64,000 bases of DNA from Methylobacterium mesophilicum SR1.6/6. GTDB taxonomy: Bacteria > Pseudomonadota > Alphaproteobacteria > Rhizobiales > Beijerinckiaceae. The translations under genes and the position numbers were made by a program. Shown here one piece after another: positions 51,358 through 58,873 of this stretch. Within the stretch, counting starts at the first letter, position 1. Every line of letters begins with the position of its first letter. Under the pieces are notes generated by a model that did no database searches, had not been told where the DNA came from, and was given only the letters and a program-made list of their open reading frames with translations. The stretch is taken from NCBI RefSeq assembly GCF_000364445.2, contig NZ_CP043538.1:2239612-2303611 (forward strand), given 5' to 3'.

Positions 51358-51641
51358 CCGAATACCTTCGCGCCCCAGTCGGTTGGATCTGCAGCATCGT
51401 CCGTGAGTCCGGACAGCCCGTCGAGCCACCGGTCGAGCGCCTTGCGGTCGTAGCGCAGGAGCCGCTTGTCGAGACGCGCGTCGGGCGACAGCGACAGAGG
51501 GGTCACCGGGCAGGCTCGCTCGAAGGCGGGCGCCGAAAGCCGGCAGTAGGCCGCCGCCTCAGGCAGCGTGAGCAATCGGCTCGCAGGCAAAGGCACGGCT
51601 CTCCCCTTCCCTTCCTCCGAGGCACGGACGCTACGCGGCAC
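51354..51641 (-). CDS. Excisionase-type HTH protein
   Basis: This 95-residue protein contains a MerR/Xis-like HTH_17 domain: LLTLPEAAAYCRLSAPAFER near 24, then VTPLSLSPDARLDKRLLRYD and RKALDRWLDGLSG. This is the form of phage excisionases and helix-turn-helix factors next to integrases. It overlaps integrase by four bases and precedes it in the operon, so it probably controls the direction of recombination. Confidence 0.85.
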   Translation of the reverse strand: MPRSVRASEEGKGRAVPLPASRLLTLPEAAAYCRLSAPAFERACPVTPLSLSPDARLDKRLLRYDRKALDRWLDGLSGLTDDAADPTDWGAKVFG

Positions 51642-52056
51642 TGCCCCCTCCCCGCTCGTTCAGCCCGGCGTCGTCAGCCGGCAGATGCATCAGCGCCTCG
51701 CGCTGCGCGTAGCCGCATTGCGCGCAGAAATGCGGGTAGAGCTTGTGCGGCCGGTACGCATGGCGGCCGCCGGCCTGTTTGAGCCGCCGGCGTCCCTCCG
51801 CCTCATCCGCCATCCGCGGATCGTAGAACTCGGCGCCGCTGTCCGGCGTGACGCCGAGCGGTCGGCGGATCGCGTCGTGGAAGGCGATGAGGAGGCGGGC
51901 GCGATCGGCCCGCATGTCGGCGATCACTCCCTCGATGATGGCCACGGCCTGGCGATCGCCCTGCACCGGCACGACGGCATACTTGGCCTTGGTCACCTCG
52001 GGCATGCGCAGGTAGTCCAGCGCCTCGGCGAGCTTCTCATCGCGTTCTGCGCTCAT
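51631..52056 (-). CDS. Prophage hypothetical protein (141 aa)
   Basis: This soluble protein has a helical N-terminal half (MSAERDEKLAEALDYLRMPE) and a C-terminal CAQCGYAQREALMHL, a possible half zinc-binding site. It overlaps excisionase by 11 bases. The ATG is also overlapped by the end of an upstream minus-strand frame (ATGA), a hint that a gene once continued here before the PilZ block. No family was recognised. Confidence 0.7.
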   Translation of the reverse strand: MSAERDEKLAEALDYLRMPEVTKAKYAVVPVQGDRQAVAIIEGVIADMRADRARLLIAFHDAIRRPLGVTPDSGAEFYDPRMADEAEGRRRLKQAGGRHAYRPHKLYPHFCAQCGYAQREALMHLPADDAGLNERGGGSAA

Positions 52057-52167
52057 GCCGCCCCCGCGATGTCGAGCGCGTCGGCCGTAGAGAGTAATGT
52101 ATTCAAAGCCAACACAGATTTATTCCCCGCGCCGATGATGCTAGATCCGACGCCAGGGAGGAGCGTC

Positions 52168-52419
52168 ATGGCCGAACATCGAAGATTCGAGCGGCACGGA
52201 TCCGCATTGGAGACCGGCAGAATACTCTTCGGTGAGCCGCAGGATTTCTGCGATTGCCTCGTTTCGGATCTGGGTAGATCCATAGCAACGATCGAGATTG
52301 GCCCAGATACGGCACTTCCAGGTACATTTAGGTTGATCTCAGAGGGGCTACGCCTCGACGAGCGTTGCCTGGTGCTTTGGCGCGAAGATCGCAAGCTCGG
52401 CCTGAAATTCGCCACCTGA
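52168..52419 (+). CDS. PilZ-like protein, reverse-oriented prophage gene (83 aa)
   Basis: The PilZ-type fold is visible in HRRFERHGSALETGRI (RxxxR) and LVLWREDRKLGLKF at the end. The second motif is degenerate (CLVSDLGRS, lacking the Asp/Asn of DxSxxG), so cyclic-di-GMP binding is uncertain. ATG 52168 has GGAGGAG six bases upstream. It runs opposite to the surrounding leftward operon and lies in AT-richer DNA, which suggests an acquired moron. Confidence 0.7.
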   Translation: MAEHRRFERHGSALETGRILFGEPQDFCDCLVSDLGRSIATIEIGPDTALPGTFRLISEGLRLDERCLVLWREDRKLGLKFAT

Positions 52420-52428
52420 ATGTCGGGC

Positions 52429-52650
52429 TCAGCCAAGGCGAACCTCCGGCAGCTTGCGCAGGCCACGGAACGGTCGGACCACCCGGCTGCCATCCTGGCG
52501 CTCGATCAGGACGTTGTGCGGGGCGCGTCGGCGGCCCCAGCTGGAGCCGTCCAACTTGCCGATCGGCGCGGACGGACCGGCGCCGGTCTTGCCCCAGCGG
52601 ATCAGCACGCGGACGAGCGAGCCCGCTTCGAGGTATGCGCGGCCGATCAT
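52429..52650 (-). CDS. Prophage hypothetical protein (73 aa)
   Basis: This small basic, probably beta-rich protein reads MIGRAYLEAGSLVRVLIRWG and later HNVLIERQDGSRVVRPFRGL. No signal peptide or membrane segment is seen. It lies between the two reverse-oriented PilZ blocks and converges with the first. The family is unknown. Confidence 0.6.
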   Translation of the reverse strand: MIGRAYLEAGSLVRVLIRWGKTGAGPSAPIGKLDGSSWGRRRAPHNVLIERQDGSRVVRPFRGLRKLPEVRLG

Positions 52651-52760
52651 CGACGCACCTGCGCCGTTATGCCTCTACATACATTATTACAGTCAAAATT
52701 TGGCTTTAAGCTCCTTTTAATCCTCGAAAGTAATAATGCCTTTGAGTGGAGGCGCAATTC

Positions 52761-52946
52761 ATGATCAGCGTTTCGACTGACAACTATTTTACGATGCTTC
52801 GCGCGGCACAGCTGCAGGCGGCGCGGGAAGGGCTGCCCAGCAATAGCCGGCGATTCGTCCCCGTCGCCATTGAGGAGCACGCGCCCCCACCCGCGACGCA
52901 GAATGTCAGCGCTCGGGCCGCTCGAGTCGTCGATGTATTGATTTAA
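52761..52946 (+). CDS. Small hypothetical protein (61 aa) in the second moron block
   Basis: The product begins MISVSTDNYFTMLRAAQLQA and is mostly polar and helical. ATG 52761 has GGAGG eight bases upstream. It precedes the PilZ-like gene at 52975 by 28 bp in the same direction and is probably co-transcribed. The DNA is AT-richer than the phage operon. No family was recognised. Confidence 0.5.
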   Translation: MISVSTDNYFTMLRAAQLQAAREGLPSNSRRFVPVAIEEHAPPPATQNVSARAARVVDVLI

Positions 52947-52974
52947 TATAACCATGTCTTCATAGGATCGAATT

Positions 52975-53217
52975 GTGACGCAGGATTTCACAGACAGCCG
53001 ACGTGAAGCAACGATCTTGCTGGTGTATGTTCTCACGACTAGGGGACGGATGCCGTGCACGATGGTCGGTCGCTCTGAAGGAGGCGCGGAGCTCAAGGTC
53101 TTAAACCCACACGATATTCCCGAGACTTTCACTCTTGTTGTGAAACACAGCGGCGAGATCCGGGATGTCCAAGTGACATGGCGACAGCGTGATTCAATCG
53201 GGGTGATGTTCGCATAG
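52975..53217 (+). CDS. PilZ-like protein, reverse-oriented prophage gene (80 aa)
   Basis: The fold is suggested by DSRREATILLVYVLTTRGRM and VGRSEGGAELKVL (GxSxxGA in place of DxSxxGA), ending VTWRQRDSIGVMFA. The first motif keeps Arg residues, the second is altered. It starts at GTG 52975 and runs against the leftward operon. Together with the gene at 52168 it forms two independent PilZ insertions in one prophage. Confidence 0.68.
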   Translation: MTQDFTDSRREATILLVYVLTTRGRMPCTMVGRSEGGAELKVLNPHDIPETFTLVVKHSGEIRDVQVTWRQRDSIGVMFA

Positions 53218-53221
53218 CGCT

Positions 53222-53632
53222 TCACGACCGCCCGTCCCCGAAGCCCGGCTCGCGCAGCACGGCGGCGAGGCGGCGGTATGTAGCCGCGCGCTGAGCCTGT
53301 GCGATCGCGCGCTCGTCGGATGAGCACCAGACGGCGTCCTTCCCGGCTGCGTCGGCTGCCGCGTCGAGGGCGGCGGCGATCGAAGCTGGGTCGAGCCGCG
53401 GCGCCGCGGCGAGCATGGCGCGGTAGGCCGCCACGTCGCTGCTGTCCTGGTGCTCGCCGCCGATCTCTGTCGTACCGGTGTTCTTCGTGCGCCAGAAGGC
53501 GCCGAGCATCTCCGGCAGCGGGTGGCACGGCACCAGCACGTAGCCGCGCGGCCCTGCTGGAACCTGCGCAACCTGGGTTAAGCCGGTTTCACCGTCTGTG
53601 CGCTCGGTGTTCTGGTTGACAGGCTCAGCCAT
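53222..53632 (-). CDS. Prophage hypothetical protein (136 aa)
   Basis: This soluble protein carries GYVLVPCHPLPEMLGAFWRT and DSSDVAAYRAMLAAAPRLDP, then an Ala-rich helical C-terminus ending YRRLAAVLREPGFGD. Such sequences are common in early regions of alphaproteobacterial prophages but have no known function. It overlaps the next gene upstream by eight bases. Confidence 0.7.
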   Translation of the reverse strand: MAEPVNQNTERTDGETGLTQVAQVPAGPRGYVLVPCHPLPEMLGAFWRTKNTGTTEIGGEHQDSSDVAAYRAMLAAAPRLDPASIAAALDAAADAAGKDAVWCSSDERAIAQAQRAATYRRLAAVLREPGFGDGRS

Positions 53633-53825
53633 GACGGGCGCCTCCCGTCGCGAGGGCGGCCTTCAGAGCGGCTTCGGCATCCTCCAGGACCTCCGCCAGG
53701 AGCTTCTCCGGCAGGATGTCGAGGACGTTGACGATCTCGGGAGCGCCGAGTCGGCCGCCCCGGGCATTGGCGATCGCTGCAGCAGCCGCCTCGATCATCT
53801 CGCGCGTGATTGTGGTTTCGGCCAT
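53625..53825 (-). CDS. Prophage hypothetical protein (66 aa)
   Basis: This short helical acidic protein reads MAETTITREMIEAAAAAIAN and PEKLLAEVLEDAEAALKAAL. Overlap with the gene at 53222-53632 marks it as part of the leftward operon. The family is unknown. Confidence 0.65.
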   Translation of the reverse strand: MAETTITREMIEAAAAAIANARGGRLGAPEIVNVLDILPEKLLAEVLEDAEAALKAALATGGARHG

Positions 53826-53922
53826 GGGGCTACTCCGCGGTTCGAGAGGCGATGCGCCCAGCCCGGTGCGCTGCTAGGCACTCGGCTTGCGAGAGACAGG
53901 GCCGGGCGAGATCGAGGGCTTT

Positions 53923-54012
53923 ATGCGCGAGGATAAGCTTCGGCGCTGGGCGCCCTGGATTGGTGCAGCGCTGCTGATCCTGGTGGCGGTGGTGCTCGCG
54001 ATGATCGTGTGA
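53923..54012 (+). CDS. Possible single-span micro-protein (29 aa)
   Basis: MREDKLRRWAPWIG is followed by AALLILVAVVLAMIV, a charged N-terminus and one membrane helix. GAGGG lies four bases before ATG 53923. It runs against the operon in a gap of about 270 bp that has no other gene. It could be a phage membrane micro-protein; chance cannot be excluded. Confidence 0.4.
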   Translation: MREDKLRRWAPWIGAALLILVAVVLAMIV

Positions 54013-54095
54013 GCGTCTGAGCGTGCTGCGGAGGCTTCGGTAGATCTCGGCCTCGGAGCGGGGGACCGGGGCCAGCATGTGGCAAGCGTTAGGCT

Positions 54096-54479
54096 TCATC
54101 CCCGCTCCCCCGCGCTCACCCGCTCCCCGAACGCGGCGGCGGGTGTGGTGCGAGGCGCCACGGCCGATGCAACAATCCACGAAATCTTAGCGATACTGAG
54201 CTTAGCCATAAGGCTGTCCCAACGGAGCTGATCACCGGCGGCCGCAACGAGGGAGCTTCCGATGACCAAGCCAGCCACCGTGCGTAGCCGCCTCGTCGAC
54301 GCGGTCGTGACGGCCGCCATGGCGTTCAGCTTGGTCGTGCAAGCGCAGGCCATGATCCTGCCGCCGCACTTCGTGTGAGACCACGCAGCGGCCATCTCGA
54401 CGCGCCGGTCGTCGTGGCTGTCCCAGCCAGTGCCGGCGCAGCGGGGGCATGGGAGGTGCGAGGTCGGGCCCTCAGACAT
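54096..54479 (-). CDS. Prophage protein with zinc-ribbon-like start (127 aa, C-terminus uncertain)
   Basis: The N-terminus MSEGPTSHLPCPRCAGTGWD has a CPRCxGxG DnaJ-like zinc motif and later THTKCGG-like Cys. The remaining 80 residues are Ala/Thr-rich and less protein-like. The start overlaps the C2H2 gene stop (eight bases), as in the rest of the operon. A plus-strand micro-ORF at 54262-54378 overlaps it, and the two are unlikely both to be real over that stretch. Confidence 0.4.
   Translation of the reverse strand: MSEGPTSHLPCPRCAGTGWDSHDDRRVEMAAAWSHTKCGGRIMACACTTKLNAMAAVTTASTRRLRTVAGLVIGSSLVAAAGDQLRWDSLMAKLSIAKISWIVASAVAPRTTPAAAFGERVSAGERG
54262..54378 (+). CDS. Possible small exported or membrane peptide (38 aa)
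   Basis: MTKPATVRSRLVDAVVTAAM continues AFSLVVQAQAMILPPHFV, with a hydrophobic stretch and a signal-like AQA. GGGAG lies six bases before ATG 54262. It is antisense to the gene at 54096-54479. The case rests on the ribosome-binding site and hydrophobic profile only. Confidence 0.3.
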   Translation: MTKPATVRSRLVDAVVTAAMAFSLVVQAQAMILPPHFV

Positions 54480-54750
54480 CGAACATCTCCGCGATGTCGC
54501 GATCGACGGGCAGGCCCATCGCCCGGTCGAGGTGCGCCTCGATCACAAGGTCGGCCATGCTGGGCTCAGCCTTGCGGTTGGCCGCCCGATGCGCCGCGTT
54601 GCGGGTGCGGACGTTCTCGGCGATCACAGAGGGGTGCTTGGGGACGGCAGCTCGGGCCGCCCTTCGGCCGTGGCGAGCATTCACGTGGCAGAACAGGCCG
54701 TTGGTGTCGGCGAACGTGCGGGTGCAGTGGGGGCATCCGAAAGCGCTCAT
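54472..54750 (-). CDS. C2H2 zinc-finger-like phage protein (92 aa)
   Basis: MSAFGCPHCTRTFADTNGLF continues CHVNARHGRR, giving CxxC and HxxxxH spacing close to a classical C2H2 finger. A basic region and an acidic helical end (LDRAMGLPVDRDIAEMFDV) follow. It could bind nucleic acid. It overlaps neighbours by four and eight bases in the leftward operon. Confidence 0.75.
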   Translation of the reverse strand: MSAFGCPHCTRTFADTNGLFCHVNARHGRRAARAAVPKHPSVIAENVRTRNAAHRAANRKAEPSMADLVIEAHLDRAMGLPVDRDIAEMFDV

Positions 54751-55034
54751 GCTGGTCTCCTGCGCAGCACCGGCCGCACTCGCTCAAGGCGCCGCGCAGG
54801 TCCGGACTTGCGGGCGATGATCGGCGGATAGGGCTGGACGCCACCGGAGCGCGTCATCCGGACGATGATCTCGGCGGAGAAAGCGACGCGGCCGTTTCCG
54901 CCGCACTTGTTGCAGCCGCGGCGGAATCGGGTCCGGTCCAAGCCAGCTGGCGCCCCATCCGGGCAGCACGACGAGCACCATGCGCCGTTGCCGACGAGGT
55001 AGGGGTCGTGGAGTGTGGCCGAGCGGAGACTCAT
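54747..55034 (-). CDS. Zinc-ribbon-like phage protein (95 aa)
   Basis: Four-Cys zinc-binding pattern: NGAWCSSCCPDGAP near 17 and GCNKCGGNGRVAF near 41. A basic, Pro/Arg-rich tail follows. ATG 55034 overlaps the next gene's stop by four bases and its own stop overlaps the C2H2 gene by four, so translation is coupled. The role is unknown. Confidence 0.7.
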   Translation of the reverse strand: MSLRSATLHDPYLVGNGAWCSSCCPDGAPAGLDRTRFRRGCNKCGGNGRVAFSAEIIVRMTRSGGVQPYPPIIARKSGPARRLERVRPVLRRRPA

Positions 55035-55372
55035 CGTGCCACCAGCGCGAGCGCGGGCCGCTCGTCCCTTCCAGCGCGCACCGGCGCGGCTTCCTCGATG
55101 GCGACGATGTCGCCCCGCAGGCAGGCCTCCAGCACCGGCTCGATCACCTCCCAGTTTTGTCCCAGCACGGCCATGAGCCGCGCGAGGGTTGCCATGGCCT
55201 GGCCGTGCTCGATCATGCGGACGGTCGGTCGGGCGGTGGGCCGCTCGCTGCACGCGCCGAAGATGCCAGCGGCGTCGAGGCTGGCTCGCGCCGCCGTCTC
55301 GGCCGCCAGAGCGAGATGCAGCGGGTCGATGGTGGAGAGGTCGAGGGTCGCCCTCGTGTCCGCGCCCATCAC
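55031..55372 (-). CDS. Prophage hypothetical protein (113 aa)
   Basis: This helical soluble protein includes LSTIDPLHLALAAETAARAS and MATLARLMAVLGQNWEVIEP with an acidic LEACLRGDIVAIEEAAP. Four-base overlaps on both sides place it firmly in the operon. No family was recognised. Confidence 0.72.
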   Translation of the reverse strand: MMGADTRATLDLSTIDPLHLALAAETAARASLDAAGIFGACSERPTARPTVRMIEHGQAMATLARLMAVLGQNWEVIEPVLEACLRGDIVAIEEAAPVRAGRDERPALALVAR

Positions 55373-56022
55373 GCGGCTCTCTCGGTGGCCGGCGTATCGC
55401 CTGGGAAGCCGTCGGCTCCGACTTCCTCGCGTCGGCGTTCATCCGCTTCGTCGAGAAGCCGGTTGATGTCGTCCTGGATGTCGACGAGCCGTTCGGCCTG
55501 CTCCGGCTTCAGGCGGGCGGTCCACTCATCGTAGACCTCCTGGCCGCTCCGAGCCTTCTCGCGCGCCACGTCCTCCAGCGTCCGCTTCGAGCCTTGCTGG
55601 CGATCGTCCTCGCGCTTCGAGGCCTGCTCCTCCGGCAGCGGCTTGACCGTGAAAGGCCGGCGGCTTGCGCGCTTCTCGGTGAGCGGCATCGTCACCGCCG
55701 ATGAAAGCCCGGACATGTGGCTGATCCGGATCCCGCCGACCGCCACGCCGCCGAACTGCACCGCGTCGTCCCGGTAGAGCGTCATGCGCCTGCCAGCGTA
55801 GGCGCTGCCATCGACGCCCCAGATCCGCACCAGCACACGGCGCATGGACTTGCCCGGCTTGTACGGCTTGCCGTTGTCGCCCTCGAAGTAGATCGCGATC
55901 GGCTGATCCGGCTCCTTCATCGCGGAGACGCGCGTCACTTTGATGGTGCGCGGGCCGCCGATCAGGTCGTCGGCGTTCAGCTGGTCGCTTTTCGGCGCGA
56001 TGGTTTGCGACAGGTCCGTCAT
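55369..56022 (-). CDS. Recombination-associated phage protein (217 aa), family uncertain
   Basis: The compact N-terminal domain (about 20-140) contains IGGPRTIKVTRVSAMKEPDQ, VRIWGVDGSAYAGRRMTLYR and RRPFTVKPLP. The C-terminal third is a charged coiled coil (RLKPEQAERLVDIQDDINRL). It starts four bases inside the exonuclease gene stop. In phages the gene beside a YqaJ/lambda-type exonuclease is usually the annealing protein or an accessory ssDNA-binding factor. I see no RecT or Erf signature, so the role is inferred from position only. Confidence 0.72.
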   Translation of the reverse strand: MTDLSQTIAPKSDQLNADDLIGGPRTIKVTRVSAMKEPDQPIAIYFEGDNGKPYKPGKSMRRVLVRIWGVDGSAYAGRRMTLYRDDAVQFGGVAVGGIRISHMSGLSSAVTMPLTEKRASRRPFTVKPLPEEQASKREDDRQQGSKRTLEDVAREKARSGQEVYDEWTARLKPEQAERLVDIQDDINRLLDEADERRREEVGADGFPGDTPATERAA

Positions 56023-56741
56023 GCCTGGATCTCCCGGAATATGCGCATCGTCGGGATGGCGCCGGAGGTCGCGACGGAGGCCCGGTAGCGGTCCATCGCC
56101 TCCCGGATGCGGCGCTCGAAGTCGCCGGCCGCCTCGACGATCGCTTGCTGGACCTTCTCGTCCGGGTAGGTCCGGATCACCGCCATGGGCAGGCCGCCGG
56201 AATACGAGACGAGGTCGCACCAGGACCGCTCGGACACGAGGAGCCCGGTCTGGATCTGAAGCAGGTAATCGGACGGGATTGTGCCCTCGACGACGTGCAC
56301 CAGGAACGTCTCGACCTGGTACTTCTGCCGGCGAGACTTGCACTCCACGAGGCCGTCGCGGCCGACCAGCGCGTCCGGCGAGTAGCCGAGCGTGAAGCCC
56401 CACCGGTCATTGGTGATGAAGCCGACGTGCTCGGTCTCGGCGTAGTGCCGCGCGTAGAGGGTGAGCGCCTCGACCTCGTCATCCCGACCGCGCAGCATGT
56501 CGTCGCTGACGAAGCGCGGCTCGACGAAGCCGGTGATCCGCTGGGCGAGCAGCTCGTATAGGTGCGAGCGCTCCTTCTCGTTCTTCGCCGCCTTCAAGGT
56601 CGGGGTCAGGATCAGCGACATCTCGCTGGCGGTGAGCATCCCGCAGCGGGCCGCGATCCACTCGTCCGTGCCTTGGTAGAGGTCGGCGTGAACGCGCACG
56701 GTGGACGAGCGCTCGATGGTGTCGGGGGCGAGCAGGGTCAT
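56019..56741 (-). CDS. YqaJ/lambda-type phage exonuclease
   Basis: This PD-(D/E)XK nuclease of 240 residues would make 3' single-stranded ends for phage recombination. Signatures: LYQGTDEWIAARCGMLTASE near 21 (the YqaJ start), GFTLGYSPDALVGRDGLVECKS near 114-135 (catalytic Asp and ExK), and DYLLQIQTGLLV near 158 (conserved Gln). ATG 56741 begins just before the domain. It is coupled by four bases to the gene after it. Confidence 0.92.
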   Translation of the reverse strand: MTLLAPDTIERSSTVRVHADLYQGTDEWIAARCGMLTASEMSLILTPTLKAAKNEKERSHLYELLAQRITGFVEPRFVSDDMLRGRDDEVEALTLYARHYAETEHVGFITNDRWGFTLGYSPDALVGRDGLVECKSRRQKYQVETFLVHVVEGTIPSDYLLQIQTGLLVSERSWCDLVSYSGGLPMAVIRTYPDEKVQQAIVEAAGDFERRIREAMDRYRASVATSGAIPTMRIFREIQA

Positions 56742-56746
56742 GTCGC

Positions 56747-57181
56747 TTACTCAGCTGCCTCGGCCGCGGGCTTGTCGCCCATCTGACGGGCGCAGCGCGC
56801 CGTCTCCCGCTTCACCGCATCGAGGTGCTCCGGATCCAGCTTGTCGGCCTGGGCCGCCGCGCAGATCTGCTGTAGGTGGTAGCGGACAGCCTGCATGGCC
56901 GACCGCGTGTTCAGCGCGTCGCCGAAGCGCTCGGTCGGCGGGAAGGCTCGCACGATGGCGATGCTCAGATCCCTGTCGGAGGCGCTCGCCATGATGGCGC
57001 GGTGGCCCGCGTCGTAGAGGGCCCGGGCTGCGCGCTCGGCCGACATCGGCTCGGGACGCACGTGGTGATCAGCGGGCATGACGGCGCGAGCCATGACGAC
57101 CTCGGCGGGGATGAAGGGCGGGAAGTGCACGGGCGTCGCTCCGAAGGACGCGTTGCGGGACGGTGAGACGGCGTTGCTCAT
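56747..57181 (-). CDS. Prophage hypothetical protein (144 aa)
   Basis: An N-terminal disordered segment leads to a helical body (ERAARALYDAGHRAIMASAS, SAMQAVRYHLQQICAAAQAD) and an acidic end. Overlaps of four bases upstream and a five-base gap downstream place it in the operon. The family is unknown; the helical body could interact with nucleic acid or protein. Confidence 0.7.
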   Translation of the reverse strand: MSNAVSPSRNASFGATPVHFPPFIPAEVVMARAVMPADHHVRPEPMSAERAARALYDAGHRAIMASASDRDLSIAIVRAFPPTERFGDALNTRSAMQAVRYHLQQICAAAQADKLDPEHLDAVKRETARCARQMGDKPAAEAAE

Positions 57182-57597
57182 GGCCGCAGCAGCTCCAGGA
57201 GGGCGCGGCGGTCGGCATCAGCGAGGTGGCGGAACGCGAGGACGATCTGCGCTTCGTCCGTGTCGCGCGTGACGACCGGCGGCTGCTCGAGCTGCTCTGG
57301 CGTCAGACCGTAGATGCTGGCCACTTCACCGAGCCGCTCAAGCGGCACGCGCCGCTGCCCGGTCTCGAAGAAACAGACCATCGCCGCCGAGATGCCGAGG
57401 TGACGGGCCACGAAGGTCTGCGACAGGCCGGCTGCGTCCCGGGCGGCCTTCAGCACGGCGCCGATCTCCCGGCGCAACGCTGGCGACTGCTGCCGGCCAA
57501 TAAGGCGCGCTGCCTCGCGAGCATCCCGCAGTCGGATGCCGAGCTGCTGCCGGGCCGCGACGTCCAGCGTCTGCGCGTAGCGAGAGGCGGCGCTCAT
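57178..57597 (-). CDS. Prophage XRE-family regulator
   Basis: This 139-residue DNA-binding protein has the HTH at about 44-100: IGAVLKAARDAAGLSQTFVA, then RHLGISAAMVCFFETGQRRV and LGEVASIYGLTPEQL. The C-terminal helix LAFRHLADADRRALLELLRP matches those in the chromosomal XRE relatives of this window. It lies inside the leftward operon and could regulate early genes. Confidence 0.85.
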   Translation of the reverse strand: MSAASRYAQTLDVAARQQLGIRLRDAREAARLIGRQQSPALRREIGAVLKAARDAAGLSQTFVARHLGISAAMVCFFETGQRRVPLERLGEVASIYGLTPEQLEQPPVVTRDTDEAQIVLAFRHLADADRRALLELLRP

Positions 57598-57896
57598 GGC
57601 ACGCCCATCAGCTTTCCGGAGACCCGCGCCCGCGCGGCCTCGGTACGCCGCGCAACGTCCGCCAGCTTTGCAGCGACGTCCTCCAGGCGCGCGCAGTCAG
57701 AGCGCAGGCCGGCGCCGGCCATCGTGGCGCGACCTAGGTGGTGAACCGCGGAGAGCGCGGATTCGGCGATCTGGTCGAGGATCGCCAGCGAGGTCTCCAA
57801 GCGCCCGATCGCCTCGGACATGCTCGGCAGCGGCTCGGGATCGGGTGCGAGAGCGAGCGCGCCGTACTGGACGCGGATCGGGTGCGGCGCGTTCAT
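57594..57896 (-). CDS. Prophage hypothetical protein (100 aa)
   Basis: This helical protein reads MSEAIGRLETSLAILDQIAE, then DCARLEDVAAKLADVARRTE, with possible coiled coils and a basic end. Its start overlaps the preceding gene's stop and its stop overlaps the XRE gene by four bases. No family was recognised. Confidence 0.68.
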   Translation of the reverse strand: MNAPHPIRVQYGALALAPDPEPLPSMSEAIGRLETSLAILDQIAESALSAVHHLGRATMAGAGLRSDCARLEDVAAKLADVARRTEAARARVSGKLMGVP

Positions 57897-58135
57897 CAGG
57901 CGGCTCCTCGACGTTGCCGCTGCACCTCGCGGTGCGCGGACAGGATGCGATCGACGGCGGCTTCGGTGATCGTGTCGTCGGCCAGGGCGCGACGGACCTG
58001 ATCGCGGATCGTCAGCGTGTCTGCGGTCCCGGCCCGCTTGATCACGGACTGCTGCACCCGCACCGACTCGCGAGCCGCGCGGAGGATGAGGTCGTGGGCA
58101 GCTTGGTTCGGCCCCTGCGGCGCGTCCGACATCAC
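57896..58135 (-). CDS. Prophage hypothetical protein (79 aa)
   Basis: This charged helical protein contains AAHDLILRAARESVRVQQSV and VRRALADDTITEAAVDRILS. It overlaps the YdaS-like gene by four bases and touches the next gene by one. The family is unknown. Confidence 0.66.
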   Translation of the reverse strand: MMSDAPQGPNQAAHDLILRAARESVRVQQSVIKRAGTADTLTIRDQVRRALADDTITEAAVDRILSAHREVQRQRRGAA

Positions 58136-58467
58136 GCCACCTCCGCCGAGAGGCAGCGGCCGGTCCGGGCGAAGTGCGCGCCGGCGGCAAGATGCGCGGC
58201 GATCGCCTGATCAGGCGTCAGCGGCCGGGCAGTGTCAGCACGCGGAAAGAGGTCTGGCCGCAGGTCGCTGCGCGCCACGCCGGTTGCGACGGCCACCGCG
58301 TTGATGTGCTGTGCCGGGCAGAACGTCCAGGCATTCACCGAAACGGCGTGCAGGCCGAGCTGATGACCGAGCCGGGCGGCGCCACCGGCGACGGCGATGG
58401 CGCGGCGCATGGCGGCCGAGGCACGCACCGCCTGGGCGGTCGAGGAGAAGCGGGGGCGAGCGGCCAT
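58132..58467 (-). CDS. YdaS/Cro-like HTH protein (111 aa)
   Basis: The middle (about 25-75) resembles YdaS-type phage regulators. AVAGGAARLGHQLGLHAVSV supplies the first helices, NAWTFCPAQHINAVAVATGV the recognition part, and ARSDLRPDLFP the usual end (compare xxHxLRPDxYP). Such proteins are Cro-like DNA binders or antitoxins. It is the second gene of the leftward operon. Confidence 0.75.
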   Translation of the reverse strand: MAARPRFSSTAQAVRASAAMRRAIAVAGGAARLGHQLGLHAVSVNAWTFCPAQHINAVAVATGVARSDLRPDLFPRADTARPLTPDQAIAAHLAAGAHFARTGRCLSAEVA

Positions 58468-58628
58468 CAGCGGGCGGCCCGGTAGGCGGCGACGTGATCG
58501 ACCAGGCTACCGGCGCTGAAGAGCGCGCCGAACAGCCCGAGGACGCCGAGCGATCCGTAGACGACCAGCGAGGTCGTCGATGCGTGCGAGAGGTAGATGT
58601 CGAGGGCGGTGAGCATCTGCGGCTCCAT
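58467..58628 (-). CDS. Small membrane protein, first gene of the leftward operon (53 aa)
   Basis: MEPQMLTALDIYLSHASTTS leads into LVVYGSLGVLGLFGALFSAG, one or two membrane helices, and SLVDHVAAYRAAR. Its TGA overlaps the next ATG by one base (ATGA-type coupling). It is the first gene after the predicted leftward promoter at 58653-58695. Function is unknown; a superinfection or membrane role is possible. Confidence 0.6.
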   Translation of the reverse strand: MEPQMLTALDIYLSHASTTSLVVYGSLGVLGLFGALFSAGSLVDHVAAYRAAR

Positions 58629-58652
58629 CGGCTCGTTGAGCGACGATGGCTA

Positions 58653-58695
58653 ATACTACGCATCGTGCGTAACGATTGTCAACGCATATTGCGTA
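58653..58695 (-). promoter_or_regulatory. Leftward early promoter with two repressor operators
   Basis: Read leftward: -35 TTGACA (58682-58677), an 18-bp spacer, -10 TAGTAT (58658-58653). Operator A at 58657-58671 is the perfect dyad TACGCA-tcg-TGCGTA and covers the -10 and spacer. Operator B at 58681-58695 (AACGCA-tat-TGCGTA) covers the -35 edge. The centres are 24 bp apart. The arrangement mirrors the rightward promoter at 59751-59793 and marks this as the phage PL/OL. Confidence 0.8.
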
Positions 58696-58873
58696 GCGAC
58701 CTGATAAGGGTTTCCGCCGGTCGCGCAAAAGGCGTTGTCCACAGACACGCACAGCCCAACCCACGGTGGAGTCACGCAGATTCCGATTGCATCAGATCGG
58801 CGTAGATTTGTTCTGGTTGTGTTCTAATTTCGAGATCAGGTTCTGATCGTCAGGACTGGAACAAGGTATAGTG

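Noticed and set aside
52053..52493. A 146-codon minus-strand frame opposite the first prophage PilZ gene
   Set aside because: Mostly Ser/Arg-rich shadow. Only its last residues overlap the next ATG in operon style, which is noted as a possible trace of a disrupted gene rather than a gene call.
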